Under the pieces are notes generated by a model. The model saw nothing but the letters and a program-made list of their open reading frames with translations, did no database searches and was not told the DNA's origin. Shown piece by piece: positions 20,035 through 27,605 of a DNA stretch of 64,000 nt; the stretch's first letter is position 1; every line of letters begins with the position of its first letter. The DNA is from Acidobacteriota bacterium (lineage in GTDB: Bacteria > Acidobacteriota > Blastocatellia > Chloracidobacteriales > Chloracidobacteriaceae): NCBI GenBank assembly GCA_016208495.1, contig JACQXX010000028.1, positions 103,634-167,633 of the forward strand, read 5' to 3'. A program made the translations under genes and the position numbers.

Positions 20035-21072
20035 AATTTCCGTCACCAGCCGCCGCAACGCCTGGGCGGCGGTTTTGCAGCTTAACCGGTCAACATCACG
20101 ATGGGTCACAAAGCGAATTTGGGTTGGACTGACCGGGCCGGTCAAGACTCCACGGTAGGCGAGCCGTTCACACACCGAAGCTGACGTGAGGCCCGTGCCA
20201 GCCACATCAACAATCACGATATTGGTGACCACCTGCGTGGGATCAACTGAAATTCCTGGCAAATCAGCGATTTCCTCGGCCAGAAACCGGGCGTTTTCAT
20301 GGTCGTGAATCAGGTTTTGCGGGCTTTCTTCAAGTGCCACCAGACAGGCGGCTGCCAGAACGCCGACCTGCCGGAGACTCCCGCCAAGCATCTTTCGGTA
20401 CACAATCGCCCGATCAATGACTTCACGGCTTCCCACCACCATTGAGCCAATCGGGGTGCCAAGTCCCTTTGAAAAGCAAAACATGACTGAATCAGCACCA
20501 CGGGTCAGTTCAGCGACTGAAACACCAAGCGCTGTGGCGGCATTGAAGATTCGAGCCCCATCCAGATGCACCTTGAGTCCCGCTGCGTGCGTCTGCTCGC
20601 AAATGTGGCGAAAGGTTTCAACTGGCATGACCGTGCCACCCGCCATATTGTGGGTGTTTTCCAGGCAAACCATGGCCGTTTGGGCACGATAATAGACTTT
20701 GGGCTGAATGAGCGGTTCAATATCGTCCCAGGTTGGCTGACCCTGTTCGGCGTTGAACAGACGGGGAACGACTCCGGCAAAGGCCGCACCCATGCCGACT
20801 TCCCAGTTGTAAATGTGGGATCTGGCTTCGACGATGATTTCCTGTCCGGGTTGACTGTGGAGCTTGAGGCCGATTTGATTGCCCATTGTTCCCGACGGAA
20901 CAAACAATGAGGCTTCAAAGCCAAAGAGTTCGGCTACCTGTTCCTGGAGCCGGTTGACGGTTGGGTCTTCAAAGTAGACGTCGTCACCAACAACGGCTTC
21001 GGCCATGGCCTGGCGCATGGCAGGTGAGGGTTTGGTGACAGTATCGCTGCGGAGGTCAATGGTGGAAGGCAT
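20029..21072 (-). CDS. ltaE: Low-specificity L-threonine aldolase
   Basis: 347 residues, the usual length. This PLP enzyme cleaves L-threonine or L-allo-threonine to glycine and acetaldehyde. The N-terminus [19 protein letters not shown] is the family signature. Further motifs are [38 protein letters not shown] and the PLP lysine in [12 protein letters not shown]. The gene converges on mazG and is divergent from the sirtuin gene, and a heptamer repeat element begins eight bases upstream of its start codon, so the promoter must lie within or beyond the repeat. Confidence 0.93.
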   Translation of the reverse strand: MPSTIDLRSDTVTKPSPAMRQAMAEAVVGDDVYFEDPTVNRLQEQVAELFGFEASLFVPSGTMGNQIGLKLHSQPGQEIIVEARSHIYNWEVGMGAAFAGVVPRLFNAEQGQPTWDDIEPLIQPKVYYRAQTAMVCLENTHNMAGGTVMPVETFRHICEQTHAAGLKVHLDGARIFNAATALGVSVAELTRGADSVMFCFSKGLGTPIGSMVVGSREVIDRAIVYRKMLGGSLRQVGVLAAACLVALEESPQNLIHDHENARFLAEEIADLPGISVDPTQVVTNIVIVDVAGTGLTSASVCERLAYRGVLTGPVSPTQIRFVTHRDVDRLSCKTAAQALRRLVTEID

Positions 21073-21079
21073 AGGAATT

Positions 21080-21341
21080 AGGGTTCGGGGTTCGGGGTTC
21101 GGGGTTCAGGGTTCGGGGTTCGGGGTTCGGGGTTAGAAAGTATCGTTGAAATTTCTGGTGTCGAAATTCGCAAATGGGGGGCTACAATATCTTGTGGACT
21201 CCAGTTGTGCAATCCAGAGCGACCCACTAAAAGACAAGCAAAAAATAAATTCGAAAACCCTGAATCCTGAACCCCGAACCCCGAAACCCGAACCCCGAAC
21301 CCCGAACCCCGAACCCCGAACCCCGAACCCCGAACCCCGAT
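21080..21341. repeat. GGGTTCG heptamer element between divergent genes
   Basis: The left arm 21080-21134 (GGGTTCG/GGGTTCA units) and the inverted right arm 21256-21341 (GAACCCC units) enclose about 120 bases. The element fills the whole divergent intergenic region between ltaE and cobB, so both promoters either lie in the spacer or are embedded in the repeats. Confidence 0.9.
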
Positions 21342-21357
21342 TTCCCACGAGGTTACA

Positions 21358-22089
21358 ATGACCGACAATATTTCAAGAGCACGCACGTATCTTCAACCAG
21401 CCAAACGAGTTGCCATTCTTACCGGAGCTGGAATTTCAGCCGAAAGCGGGGTGCCGACGTTTCGTGGTGGAGGAAACACCGCTGTCTGGCGGGGACTGCC
21501 GGCAATGACGCTTTCATCTTCAGACCTTTTGGAAGACAACCCAAAGCTGGTGTGGGAATGGTTTGAATACCGACGCGGATTGATTGCTCCGCTCCAGCCC
21601 AACCCGGCGCATTACGCACTGGCGGCCTGGGAAAAGCACTTTCCAGAATTTCTGCTGATTACTCAAAACGTAGACGGTCTCCACCAGAAAGCCGGCAGCA
21701 CCAAACTGGTCGAACTGCACGGCAATATCTGGCGCGGACGATGTGCCCAAACCGGCGACGTGTTTGAATTACCTGAAACGCCGTTGCCGGAATTGCCCCC
21801 GCGTGGACCACAAGGGCAGGTGCTACGACCAGATGTCGTGCTCTTTGGTGAATATCTTCCGCCAGGTGCGTTTGAAAAGGCCGAACAAGCCGCCGCAAAC
21901 TGTGATGTGTTTCTGGTGGTTGGTACCTCAGCCGTCGTGTATCCGGCAGCGCAGCTACCAATGATTGCCTTGAGTTACGGCGCCAAGGTCATCGAAGTCA
22001 ACCCGGAGGAAACCGAACTTTCCTCATCTGTGAGCCTGAGCCTGCAGGGAAAAGCCGGCGAAATCTTGCCGCAACTCCTGGATATATAA
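21358..22089 (+). CDS. cobB: SIR2-family NAD-dependent protein deacylase with degenerate zinc site
   Basis: 243 residues, normal for a bacterial sirtuin. NAD-binding and catalytic motifs are present: LTGAGISAESGVPTFRG, TQNVDGLHQKAGS, catalytic His in ELHGN, VVGTSAVVYPAA. WFEYRRG aligns with the region that holds the YxxR of desuccinylase-type sirtuins, but the Tyr is Phe. The zinc module is unusual: where relatives have RCxxCG and PRCPxCGG, this protein reads RCAQTG and PRGPQGQ, so three of the four zinc cysteines are gone while the fold around them (LRPDVVLFGE) is kept. Activity without bound zinc is uncertain. A CGAGG site lies 6 bases before the ATG. Confidence 0.88.
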   Translation: MTDNISRARTYLQPAKRVAILTGAGISAESGVPTFRGGGNTAVWRGLPAMTLSSSDLLEDNPKLVWEWFEYRRGLIAPLQPNPAHYALAAWEKHFPEFLLITQNVDGLHQKAGSTKLVELHGNIWRGRCAQTGDVFELPETPLPELPPRGPQGQVLRPDVVLFGEYLPPGAFEKAEQAAANCDVFLVVGTSAVVYPAAQLPMIALSYGAKVIEVNPEETELSSSVSLSLQGKAGEILPQLLDI

Positions 22090-22167
22090 GCAGAAAACAG
22101 GATGAAGTTCAGGGTTACGCCTTTAGGCGGGGTTTTGAGATTGGGTTGAATCCCAACCTGGCCAGGT

Positions 22168-22196
22168 CCGTGGGCTTCGCACCACGGATATTCCAC
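22168..22196. repeat. CCGTGGGCTTCGC hairpin unit, copy 2
   Basis: The 29-base unit has a 5-bp stem (CCGTG/CACGG) and the tail TATTCCAC. It matches the copy at 13459-13487 at all but two positions. It lies between cobB and the glycosyltransferase. Confidence 0.6.
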
Positions 22197-22254
22197 GACG
22201 TCCCTGCCGGGCTAAAATCCTTCGCCATGCGAAATCTTCAGCCTGAAAGAAAAT

Positions 22255-23613
22255 ATGACCAATCACTGGCGGGATTTTCACCAGCACCTTCAAAGCCTGG
22301 CAGGTGAGCATTCAGGAAAAATACTCGTCGGGTGTGCCGTTACCATCGAAGTCTTCCTTCTGGTTCTATGGTGGCTGGATTTTACGACAACTGGCGGTCT
22401 GATAAACTTTATTCTCGTTACTTTTCTGGCTGGAATGCTCTATGGCATGGCCGTTTTTACCGTTTTCACCCTCTCATCCTCGACCTCATCTCACGTGGTT
22501 CCACGCGCCGTGCTCTGGTTGATTGTGGCTGGTGGAATTGTGTTTCGGCTGTCAGTGATTGCCTTGCCGCCAGTGACATCTGACGACGTCTATCGCTATC
22601 TGTGGGATGGACGAGTTTCAGCCGCCGGTATCAATCCTTATCGCTACCCACCGCAGGCCAGAGAACTGGAACCCCTTCGCGACACAGTTGTTTACCCAAA
22701 AATCAACCATCCGGAATTGCGCACAATCTACCCACCACTGGCTCAGGTGTGCTTTGCCGCTGCTTACCGATTGGCCGGAAATGCCCTCTGGGGGATCAAA
22801 GGTCTCTTGTTTCTGGCTGAATGCGTCACGCTCTGGTTGCTTTTCAAATTGCTTGCTGCGAATTCAGGTTTAGCCAATCCGCTCTGGATTGTGGTCTATG
22901 CGTGGTGTCCCTTGCCGATTTTGGAATGTGGGATGGCTGCCCATGTGGATGGACTGGGAATCCTGTTTCTGGTGCTTTTTTATCTTTCAATCCAGCACAA
23001 ACGAAGTTCGCTGGCGGCAGTGGCACTGGCTGGTGCCGTGCTGATCAAACTGGTGCCGGTGATTTTGCTTCCGTGGGTGTGGTTCCACGTGCCCAAAGCT
23101 GACCGCTGGCGGTTTGGGCTGATTTTTGGAACGCTGATAGTCGCCGGATACGCGCCGTTTATTGAATTTTCACGCGAAGTCGCAGTCATTCAATCACTTC
23201 TGGTGTATCTTGGAACGTGGTCGTTTAACGGCCCACTGTACGAATTGGGAAAATTATTGATTGGCGGGCCAATTTCACGAACATTGTGCGCCCTTGGGTT
23301 ACTCTACTGGATTTGGAAGGTTTCAACCCGAGTTGAGCACTTCCAGGCTGCGATGTCTGGTTTGTGGTTTGGTTTTTTCCTGCTCACGCCGACAGTTTAT
23401 CCCTGGTATTTGCTCTGGCTGGCAATCACGTTGAGCTGGTGCTGGTCAACATCGGGCTGGTGGTGGCTGGTGTCGTGTCCGGTGAGCTATCTGGTTCTGG
23501 TGACACGACTTGAAACTGGTCTCTGGCACGAATCATGGCTGGCCTACGTCATTCAGTATGTGCCATTGATGGTGATTGGTTGGCGGGAATGGGGAAGAGA
23601 TAGGAGTCAGTAG
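22255..23613 (+). CDS. GT-C type integral-membrane glycosyltransferase (mannosyltransferase-like)
   Basis: 452 residues with about ten or eleven hydrophobic helices. The first long loop contains VTSDDVYRYLWDGR and INPYRYPP, typical of polyprenol-phosphate-dependent GT-C enzymes (GT87/DUF2029 and PIG-M-like groups) in which paired acidic residues are catalytic. It would move a sugar from a lipid-linked donor to an acceptor at the outer face of the membrane; donor and acceptor are not evident. The final residues SQ and the stop TAG are encoded by the AGTCAGT repeat that follows. Confidence 0.8.
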   Translation: MTNHWRDFHQHLQSLAGEHSGKILVGCAVTIEVFLLVLWWLDFTTTGGLINFILVTFLAGMLYGMAVFTVFTLSSSTSSHVVPRAVLWLIVAGGIVFRLSVIALPPVTSDDVYRYLWDGRVSAAGINPYRYPPQARELEPLRDTVVYPKINHPELRTIYPPLAQVCFAAAYRLAGNALWGIKGLLFLAECVTLWLLFKLLAANSGLANPLWIVVYAWCPLPILECGMAAHVDGLGILFLVLFYLSIQHKRSSLAAVALAGAVLIKLVPVILLPWVWFHVPKADRWRFGLIFGTLIVAGYAPFIEFSREVAVIQSLLVYLGTWSFNGPLYELGKLLIGGPISRTLCALGLLYWIWKVSTRVEHFQAAMSGLWFGFFLLTPTVYPWYLLWLAITLSWCWSTSGWWWLVSCPVSYLVLVTRLETGLWHESWLAYVIQYVPLMVIGWREWGRDRSQ

Positions 23614-23844
23614 TTGATAAGTCAGTAGTCAGTAGTCAGTAGTCAGTAGTCAGTAGTCAGTAGTCAGTAGTCAGTAGCCGAGTGTTGGGAATTGAGAAAT
23701 TCTGTCAAGTGTACTCGGTTCTATTTGAGTCATTTAGGAACAATTCTTTTCAAGAATTCCGCAGATTTAACGATCCGGGTTTTATCTACTGACTTATCAA
23801 CTACTGACTACTGACTACTGACTCATCAACTACTGACTACTGAC
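23604..23844. repeat. AGTCAGT heptamer element, copy 1
   Basis: The left arm is an AGTCAGT array (23604-23676), then about 110 bases of spacer, then the inverted right arm (ACTGACT units, 23777-23844). The spacer is clearly homologous to the one at 25303-25499: both begin GAGTGTTGGGA, contain TGTCAAGTGTA and end ATCCGGGTTTTATCTACTG. The array overlaps the 3' end of the glycosyltransferase gene. Confidence 0.9.
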
Positions 23845-23943
23845 ATTTTTCTGAAAAATAATTTTCAACGTTTTGGCGCTTTGTTCGATATACCTCAATG
23901 AACACCAAAAAAATCCCAAAACAGTTTGGAAACGAGTGACGCC

Positions 23944-24606
23944 ATGCTTTCGGAACTTACTTCTTTTGCCATGATTGCCCTGCGGTCGCGAGATGAGGCG
24001 CAAAAAAACGCCCAGCCCGTGGCGCAATCACTGGTGGCACGGGTCAAGTCAGGCGATACCCAGGCGTTTGAAGAGTTATTTATTCGCTATCAGCGGCAGG
24101 TGATGCGTACGGCCAGTCGGTTGCTCGGAAATGTTGAAGACGCTGGCGATGCCGTCCAGGAAGTCTTCCTCCGGTTGCACAAATACCTTCATCGGTTTGA
24201 CGAAGAACGCGAATTTTCGCCCTGGCTCTATCAAGTGACAGTGAATGTTTGCCGGGAAATCGCTGCCAAACGACCTGGAAGCCAGATGCTGTCGCTAGAC
24301 CAGGAACAGGAACGCGGCGCGCTCGACCATCTGGCCAGTGCGCACAACCAGGAACAGGAATTTGGCGCCGCCCAGGAACGCCGGATGATTGCTGACGCGA
24401 TTGCTTCGCTACCGGAAAAGGAACGTGCCGCGCTGGTGTTGCGCGATTTAGAAGGACTCGACACCAGCGAAGTCGCCCGGTTGCTTGGGTCAACCGAAAC
24501 AACGATTCGCAGCCAGATCAGTATGGCGCGGGTCAAGATCAAGAAATTCCGTGAGAAATGGCTCGGGAAGACCGGCTTCGGTCAAGCGGAAGGGAGGTCA
24601 CGATGA
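23944..24606 (+). CDS. ECF-type RNA polymerase sigma factor
   Basis: 220 residues from the ATG at 23944; a TTG start six codons earlier is possible. Region 2 reads FEELFIRYQRQVMRTASRLL with GDAVQEVFLRLHKYLHRF, and region 4 reads ALVLRDLEGLDTSEVARLLG with the helix-turn-helix TIRSQISMARVKIK. This two-domain layout is that of extracytoplasmic-function sigma factors. The stop overlaps the start of the anti-sigma gene (ATGA), so the pair is translationally coupled, and the sigma factor is presumably held inactive by it. Target promoters are unknown. Confidence 0.93.
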   Translation: MLSELTSFAMIALRSRDEAQKNAQPVAQSLVARVKSGDTQAFEELFIRYQRQVMRTASRLLGNVEDAGDAVQEVFLRLHKYLHRFDEEREFSPWLYQVTVNVCREIAAKRPGSQMLSLDQEQERGALDHLASAHNQEQEFGAAQERRMIADAIASLPEKERAALVLRDLEGLDTSEVARLLGSTETTIRSQISMARVKIKKFREKWLGKTGFGQAEGRSR

Positions 24607-25313
24607 ATTGCCAGGAATTTGAATTCCACATTGCACTTTATGTTGAAGGTGACCTCACCGCTTCACAAGCCCAGCAGATTGAATCACATCTGGCAGTTTG
24701 TGAATCGTGCCGGGCGTTTGCCCGTGACCTGCAAACAAGCCAACTCGCGCTCAAAACGTTTGCTGGTGGAGACGTTGAAGATGCCGTGCTGGATCAGGTT
24801 CGGCATCGAGTGATGACCCAGATTCGCTTGCTTGAGCCGGTGAAACCAGGCTTTTGGGAACGGCTGGCGATGAGCTGGCGATGGCGCTTCGCACTGGCGT
24901 CGGTGCTGGTGGCGCTGGTGATGTTGCCGCTGGCAGTGGTGGTGTTTCAGCCCAAACCTGCAACGACCGTCAGAGTGAATAGCCCGATTGGACACTCTCC
25001 GGAGACAGCATCAACCGCTGCATCAACTCAGGTGGCCGACGATTCAAGTTCCGTCCCAACACCAGTTGCCAAAACCACGGCGCCAAAGACCATCCGGCGA
25101 GTTCATCGCCCACAACCACAACCTGCTGTTTCTCAAGAAGATATAAATGTTGCTGCCAATGCCGGACCAGTTCGATCACTTCCGGCCAACAGCGGTTTTA
25201 CCGAAGATTCAATCCGTCCGTCAGATGAAGACAAAATGCGGGTTGAAATCCAGACCGAAGACCCAAACGTCCGCATTATCTGGTTTGTGGATAAGGAAAG
25301 TAGTAGTCAGTAG
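24603..25313 (+). CDS. Zinc-finger anti-sigma factor, membrane-anchored
   Basis: 236 residues from the ATG at 24603, chosen because GGGAGGTCACG directly precedes it and it overlaps the sigma stop as ATGA. The N-terminal anti-sigma zinc finger shows the H-x3-C-x2-C pattern (HLAVCESC) near residues 28-35. A transmembrane helix (FALASVLVALVMLPLAVVVF) near 100 is followed by a Ser/Thr/Pro-rich periplasmic tail of about 110 residues ending in VRIIWFVDKESSSQ. The tail is a candidate for stress-triggered proteolysis. The last codons and stop TAG come from the AGTCAGT repeat. Confidence 0.9.
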   Translation: MNCQEFEFHIALYVEGDLTASQAQQIESHLAVCESCRAFARDLQTSQLALKTFAGGDVEDAVLDQVRHRVMTQIRLLEPVKPGFWERLAMSWRWRFALASVLVALVMLPLAVVVFQPKPATTVRVNSPIGHSPETASTAASTQVADDSSSVPTPVAKTTAPKTIRRVHRPQPQPAVSQEDINVAANAGPVRSLPANSGFTEDSIRPSDEDKMRVEIQTEDPNVRIIWFVDKESSSQ

Positions 25314-25499
25314 TCAGTAGTCAGTAGTCAGTAGTCAGTAGTCAGTAGTTGAGTGTTGGGATTTTGAATTCCATGTCAAGTGTATTTGGTTCTAGTTAAG
25401 TCAGTTAGCGACAATTCTTCCAAAAACTCTACAGACGAAAATATCCGGGTTTTATCTACTGACTACTGACTACTGACTTATCCACTACTGACTACTGAC
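25303..25499. repeat. AGTCAGT heptamer element, copy 2
   Basis: Left arm 25303-25350, spacer about 105 bases, inverted right arm 25455-25499. The spacer aligns with that of copy 1 along its length, so the two are diverged copies of one element that bracket the sigma/anti-sigma pair. The left arm provides the anti-sigma stop codon. Confidence 0.9.
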
Positions 25500-25534
25500 G
25501 AAATTGTCATCATTTCATTACAGGAGAAAAGTTT

Positions 25535-26347
25535 ATGAAGATCAAAAATCTAACGCTCGTCGTGTGTCTGCTGGCGGCGTTGTTCGGAATGTCGTTTCAA
25601 GTCTCGGCCCAGTCGGCGGGAGGCGGCAATCCCGAACCTCCGTCGCCAGCCTATCCGAAGGATTTGAAGACCAAAATTCTGGATGTGAAGTTCAGAGACC
25701 CCCGAATGTTGGCCGATGTTTTGCGCGGGTTGTCGAGCGGGGCGCCATACAGCCAGGTTCAACAAAATTCTGAATTTAAAACCATTACCGTGCGCGATTT
25801 CCCGGAAAATATCGCCACAATGGAAGCGGCTCTCAAACGACTCGATGTGCTGGAAGATCAGCCTGCCAGCCTGGAAGTGCATATTCATGTGCTGGTTTCT
25901 TCAACTTCAGCAACTGATACCAGTACTTTTCCGGCAGAATTGGAGCCGGTGTTGAAACAATTACAAGGGGCACTCAAATTTCCCGGATATCGGTACGCCA
26001 CTTCGTTTGTGAACCGGGTTCGAGCCGGAGGGGAAATTGAAGCGAGTGCATCAGGAGACCCATTGTTCCCAGTCGCTCCAAAATCCAAAGGACCGACTTA
26101 TTATCAATACAAATTAAGGGATATCAGATTGGTAAAAGGTACTTCAGACCGGCAAACGATTCAGATTGATCGCTTTAACTTCGGGATACGGGTTCCCTAC
26201 ATGTCACGATTTGATAGCTTGGAGTATACCGATGCAGGTATCAATACCGCGCTGACAGTGCATGAAGGCGAGAAGGTCGTCGTTGGTACATCAAATTCAC
26301 TTGATGGGGCAATCGTGGTGGTGGTGAGCGTCAAGCAAATTCAATGA
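25535..26347 (+). CDS. Secreted protein of unknown function, secretin-N-like segment
   Basis: 270 residues. A clear signal peptide (MKIKNLTLVVCLLAALFGMSFQVSA) is followed by a region (ILDVKFRDPRMLADVLRGL, FKTITVRDFPENIATMEAAL, KRLDVLEDQP) that resembles the short N domains of secretins and TonB-dependent transducers, with no secretin pore after it. The rest (RLVKGTSDRQTIQIDRFNFG, EGEKVVVGTSNSL, IVVVVSVKQ) is beta-rich. GGAGAAAAGTTT precedes the ATG. It lies immediately downstream of the sigma/anti-sigma pair and may be a target or co-transcribed member, but a large repeat lies between. I do not assign a function. Confidence 0.7.
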   Translation: MKIKNLTLVVCLLAALFGMSFQVSAQSAGGGNPEPPSPAYPKDLKTKILDVKFRDPRMLADVLRGLSSGAPYSQVQQNSEFKTITVRDFPENIATMEAALKRLDVLEDQPASLEVHIHVLVSSTSATDTSTFPAELEPVLKQLQGALKFPGYRYATSFVNRVRAGGEIEASASGDPLFPVAPKSKGPTYYQYKLRDIRLVKGTSDRQTIQIDRFNFGIRVPYMSRFDSLEYTDAGINTALTVHEGEKVVVGTSNSLDGAIVVVVSVKQIQ

Positions 26348-26351
26348 AAAC

Positions 26352-26510
26352 CAGGGCTTGAAGACATCGGGCTCAGGGCTTGGGGCAGAAAGATTCGCAA
26401 GCTCGGAGCAAAGGAAGGGATGAGGGATGAGGGATGAAGGATGAGGGATGAAATAAAACCAATTTCTTCAGCCCAATTTCTTCAGCCCGATGCCTTCAAC
26501 CCGATGTCTC
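26352..26510. repeat. GGATGAG heptamer element with conserved flanks, copy 1
   Basis: A GGGCTTGAAGAC-type start, the string TTCGCAAGCTCGGAGC, a GGATGAG array (26417-26452), AAATAAAACCAATTT and repeated TTCAGCCC ends make up this element. The same parts in the same order form the element at 47646-47784. Confidence 0.8.
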
Positions 26511-26543
26511 CAGCGCCAAATCTCACATTCCAAAGAGGCTCTT

Positions 26544-27416
26544 ATGAAAATTCTATTTGTCACACTGTGTATTTTGTTCGGAATGTTGCCTGTTGCCGCC
26601 CAGGTTTCGGGCAATCAAACCTATTCACCTCAAAATCAAGGATCGAAACGCAATGTTCAGCCGATGGTGTCAGACGGACGCCCAACCGTAGACCGCGATC
26701 ATCTCTTCGTTGATGCCAATATCCTGATAAATGTCAAAGCCGAAGAATTTGTCGCGATGTTTGGTGTGACTCAAGAAGCGGCAACTCCAGCCGAATGCAG
26801 TCAGAAACTGGATGCGAAAATTGCCGATTTCTCCAGCCGGATGAAGAGTTTAGGAATCAATCAGGCTGATATTTTTGTGGATTACACCACACAAAACCGA
26901 ATCTATGATTTCAACCTTTCCAAAGGTATCGCTAAAGAAAAAGCCGCCGGGTTCGAAGCCAAACGCACGGTTTCGGTTCACTACACCAAAAGCGACCTGT
27001 TTGACCAGATTGTGGCCAATGCGAGTGCCGCAGGAGTTTTCGATCTGGTGAAGGTGGATTACATCGTCAAGGATGTCAGCAAAATTAAAAACGCGTTGCT
27101 CGAAGCCGCTCAAAAAGTCATCAAGGACAAAGAAGCCCGGTATGGCACGTTGTTTGGCATTAAAGTTGGCTCGCGAATGCAGGTTGATATGGAAAAATAC
27201 AGTGTCTATTACCCGGCAGAACTGTACAGCACCTATACAGCCTATGAATCAGGTGCCGTCAGTTATTCGGCTGACACTCAGGAAGCGCGCAAAAGCCAGA
27301 CCGTGTTTTTTAACCCTTTGAATGCTGATGGCTTTGACACGGTGATCAACCCGGTGGTGTTAGAGCCGGTGATTCAATTCACCGTGTTTTTGAGAGTGAT
27401 ATATCGGGTGGACTGA
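26544..27416 (+). CDS. SIMPL-domain (DUF541) periplasmic protein
   Basis: 290 residues from the ATG at 26544, which is preceded by AAAGAGGCTCTT; earlier ATG codons fall in the repeat. The N-terminus MKILFVTLCILFGMLPVAAQ is a signal peptide. The body matches the SIMPL family: an N-terminal strand block (VDANILINVKAEEFVAMFGVTQEA), the helix SSRMKSLGINQADIFVDYTTQ and a long C-terminal helix (IKNALLEAAQKVIKDKEARYGTLFGI). SIMPL proteins are periplasmic and poorly understood; some bind signalling kinases. It is the last gene before the convergent haemagglutinin-like gene. Confidence 0.75.
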   Translation: MKILFVTLCILFGMLPVAAQVSGNQTYSPQNQGSKRNVQPMVSDGRPTVDRDHLFVDANILINVKAEEFVAMFGVTQEAATPAECSQKLDAKIADFSSRMKSLGINQADIFVDYTTQNRIYDFNLSKGIAKEKAAGFEAKRTVSVHYTKSDLFDQIVANASAAGVFDLVKVDYIVKDVSKIKNALLEAAQKVIKDKEARYGTLFGIKVGSRMQVDMEKYSVYYPAELYSTYTAYESGAVSYSADTQEARKSQTVFFNPLNADGFDTVINPVVLEPVIQFTVFLRVIYRVD

Positions 27417-27423
27417 TTTTCTA

Positions 27424-27598
27424 GGGTTCAGGGTTCAGGGTTCAGGGTTCAGGGTTCAGGGTTCAGGGTTCAGGGTTCAGGGTTCAGGGTTCAGGGTTCA
27501 GGGTTCAGGGTTCAGGGTTCAGGGTTCAGGGTTCAGGGTTTTCGAATTTATGTCCTTTATGTCCTTTATGTCTTTTCAACCCTGAATCCTGAGCCCTA
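27424..27598. repeat. About 17 perfect tandem GGGTTCA heptamers plus short inverted arm
   Basis: 27424-27541 is an almost perfect GGGTTCA array. It is followed by three ATGTCCTTT-type nonamers (27550-27575) and a short inverted arm (AACCCTGAATCCTGAGCCCT, 27578-27597). The array's purity suggests recent expansion. It lies between convergent genes, 8 bases from the SIMPL stop. Confidence 0.95.
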
Positions 27599-27605
27599 AA
27601 AAAAC

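Noticed and set aside
23604..25499. CRISPR array
   Set aside because: Repeats are 7-base tandem units with no unique spacers of uniform length, and no cas gene is seen.
27424..27541. Telomere-like or origin sequence
   Set aside because: Heptamer tandem arrays of this family recur in many gaps and inside genes, with no dnaA, parAB or DnaA-box cluster nearby.
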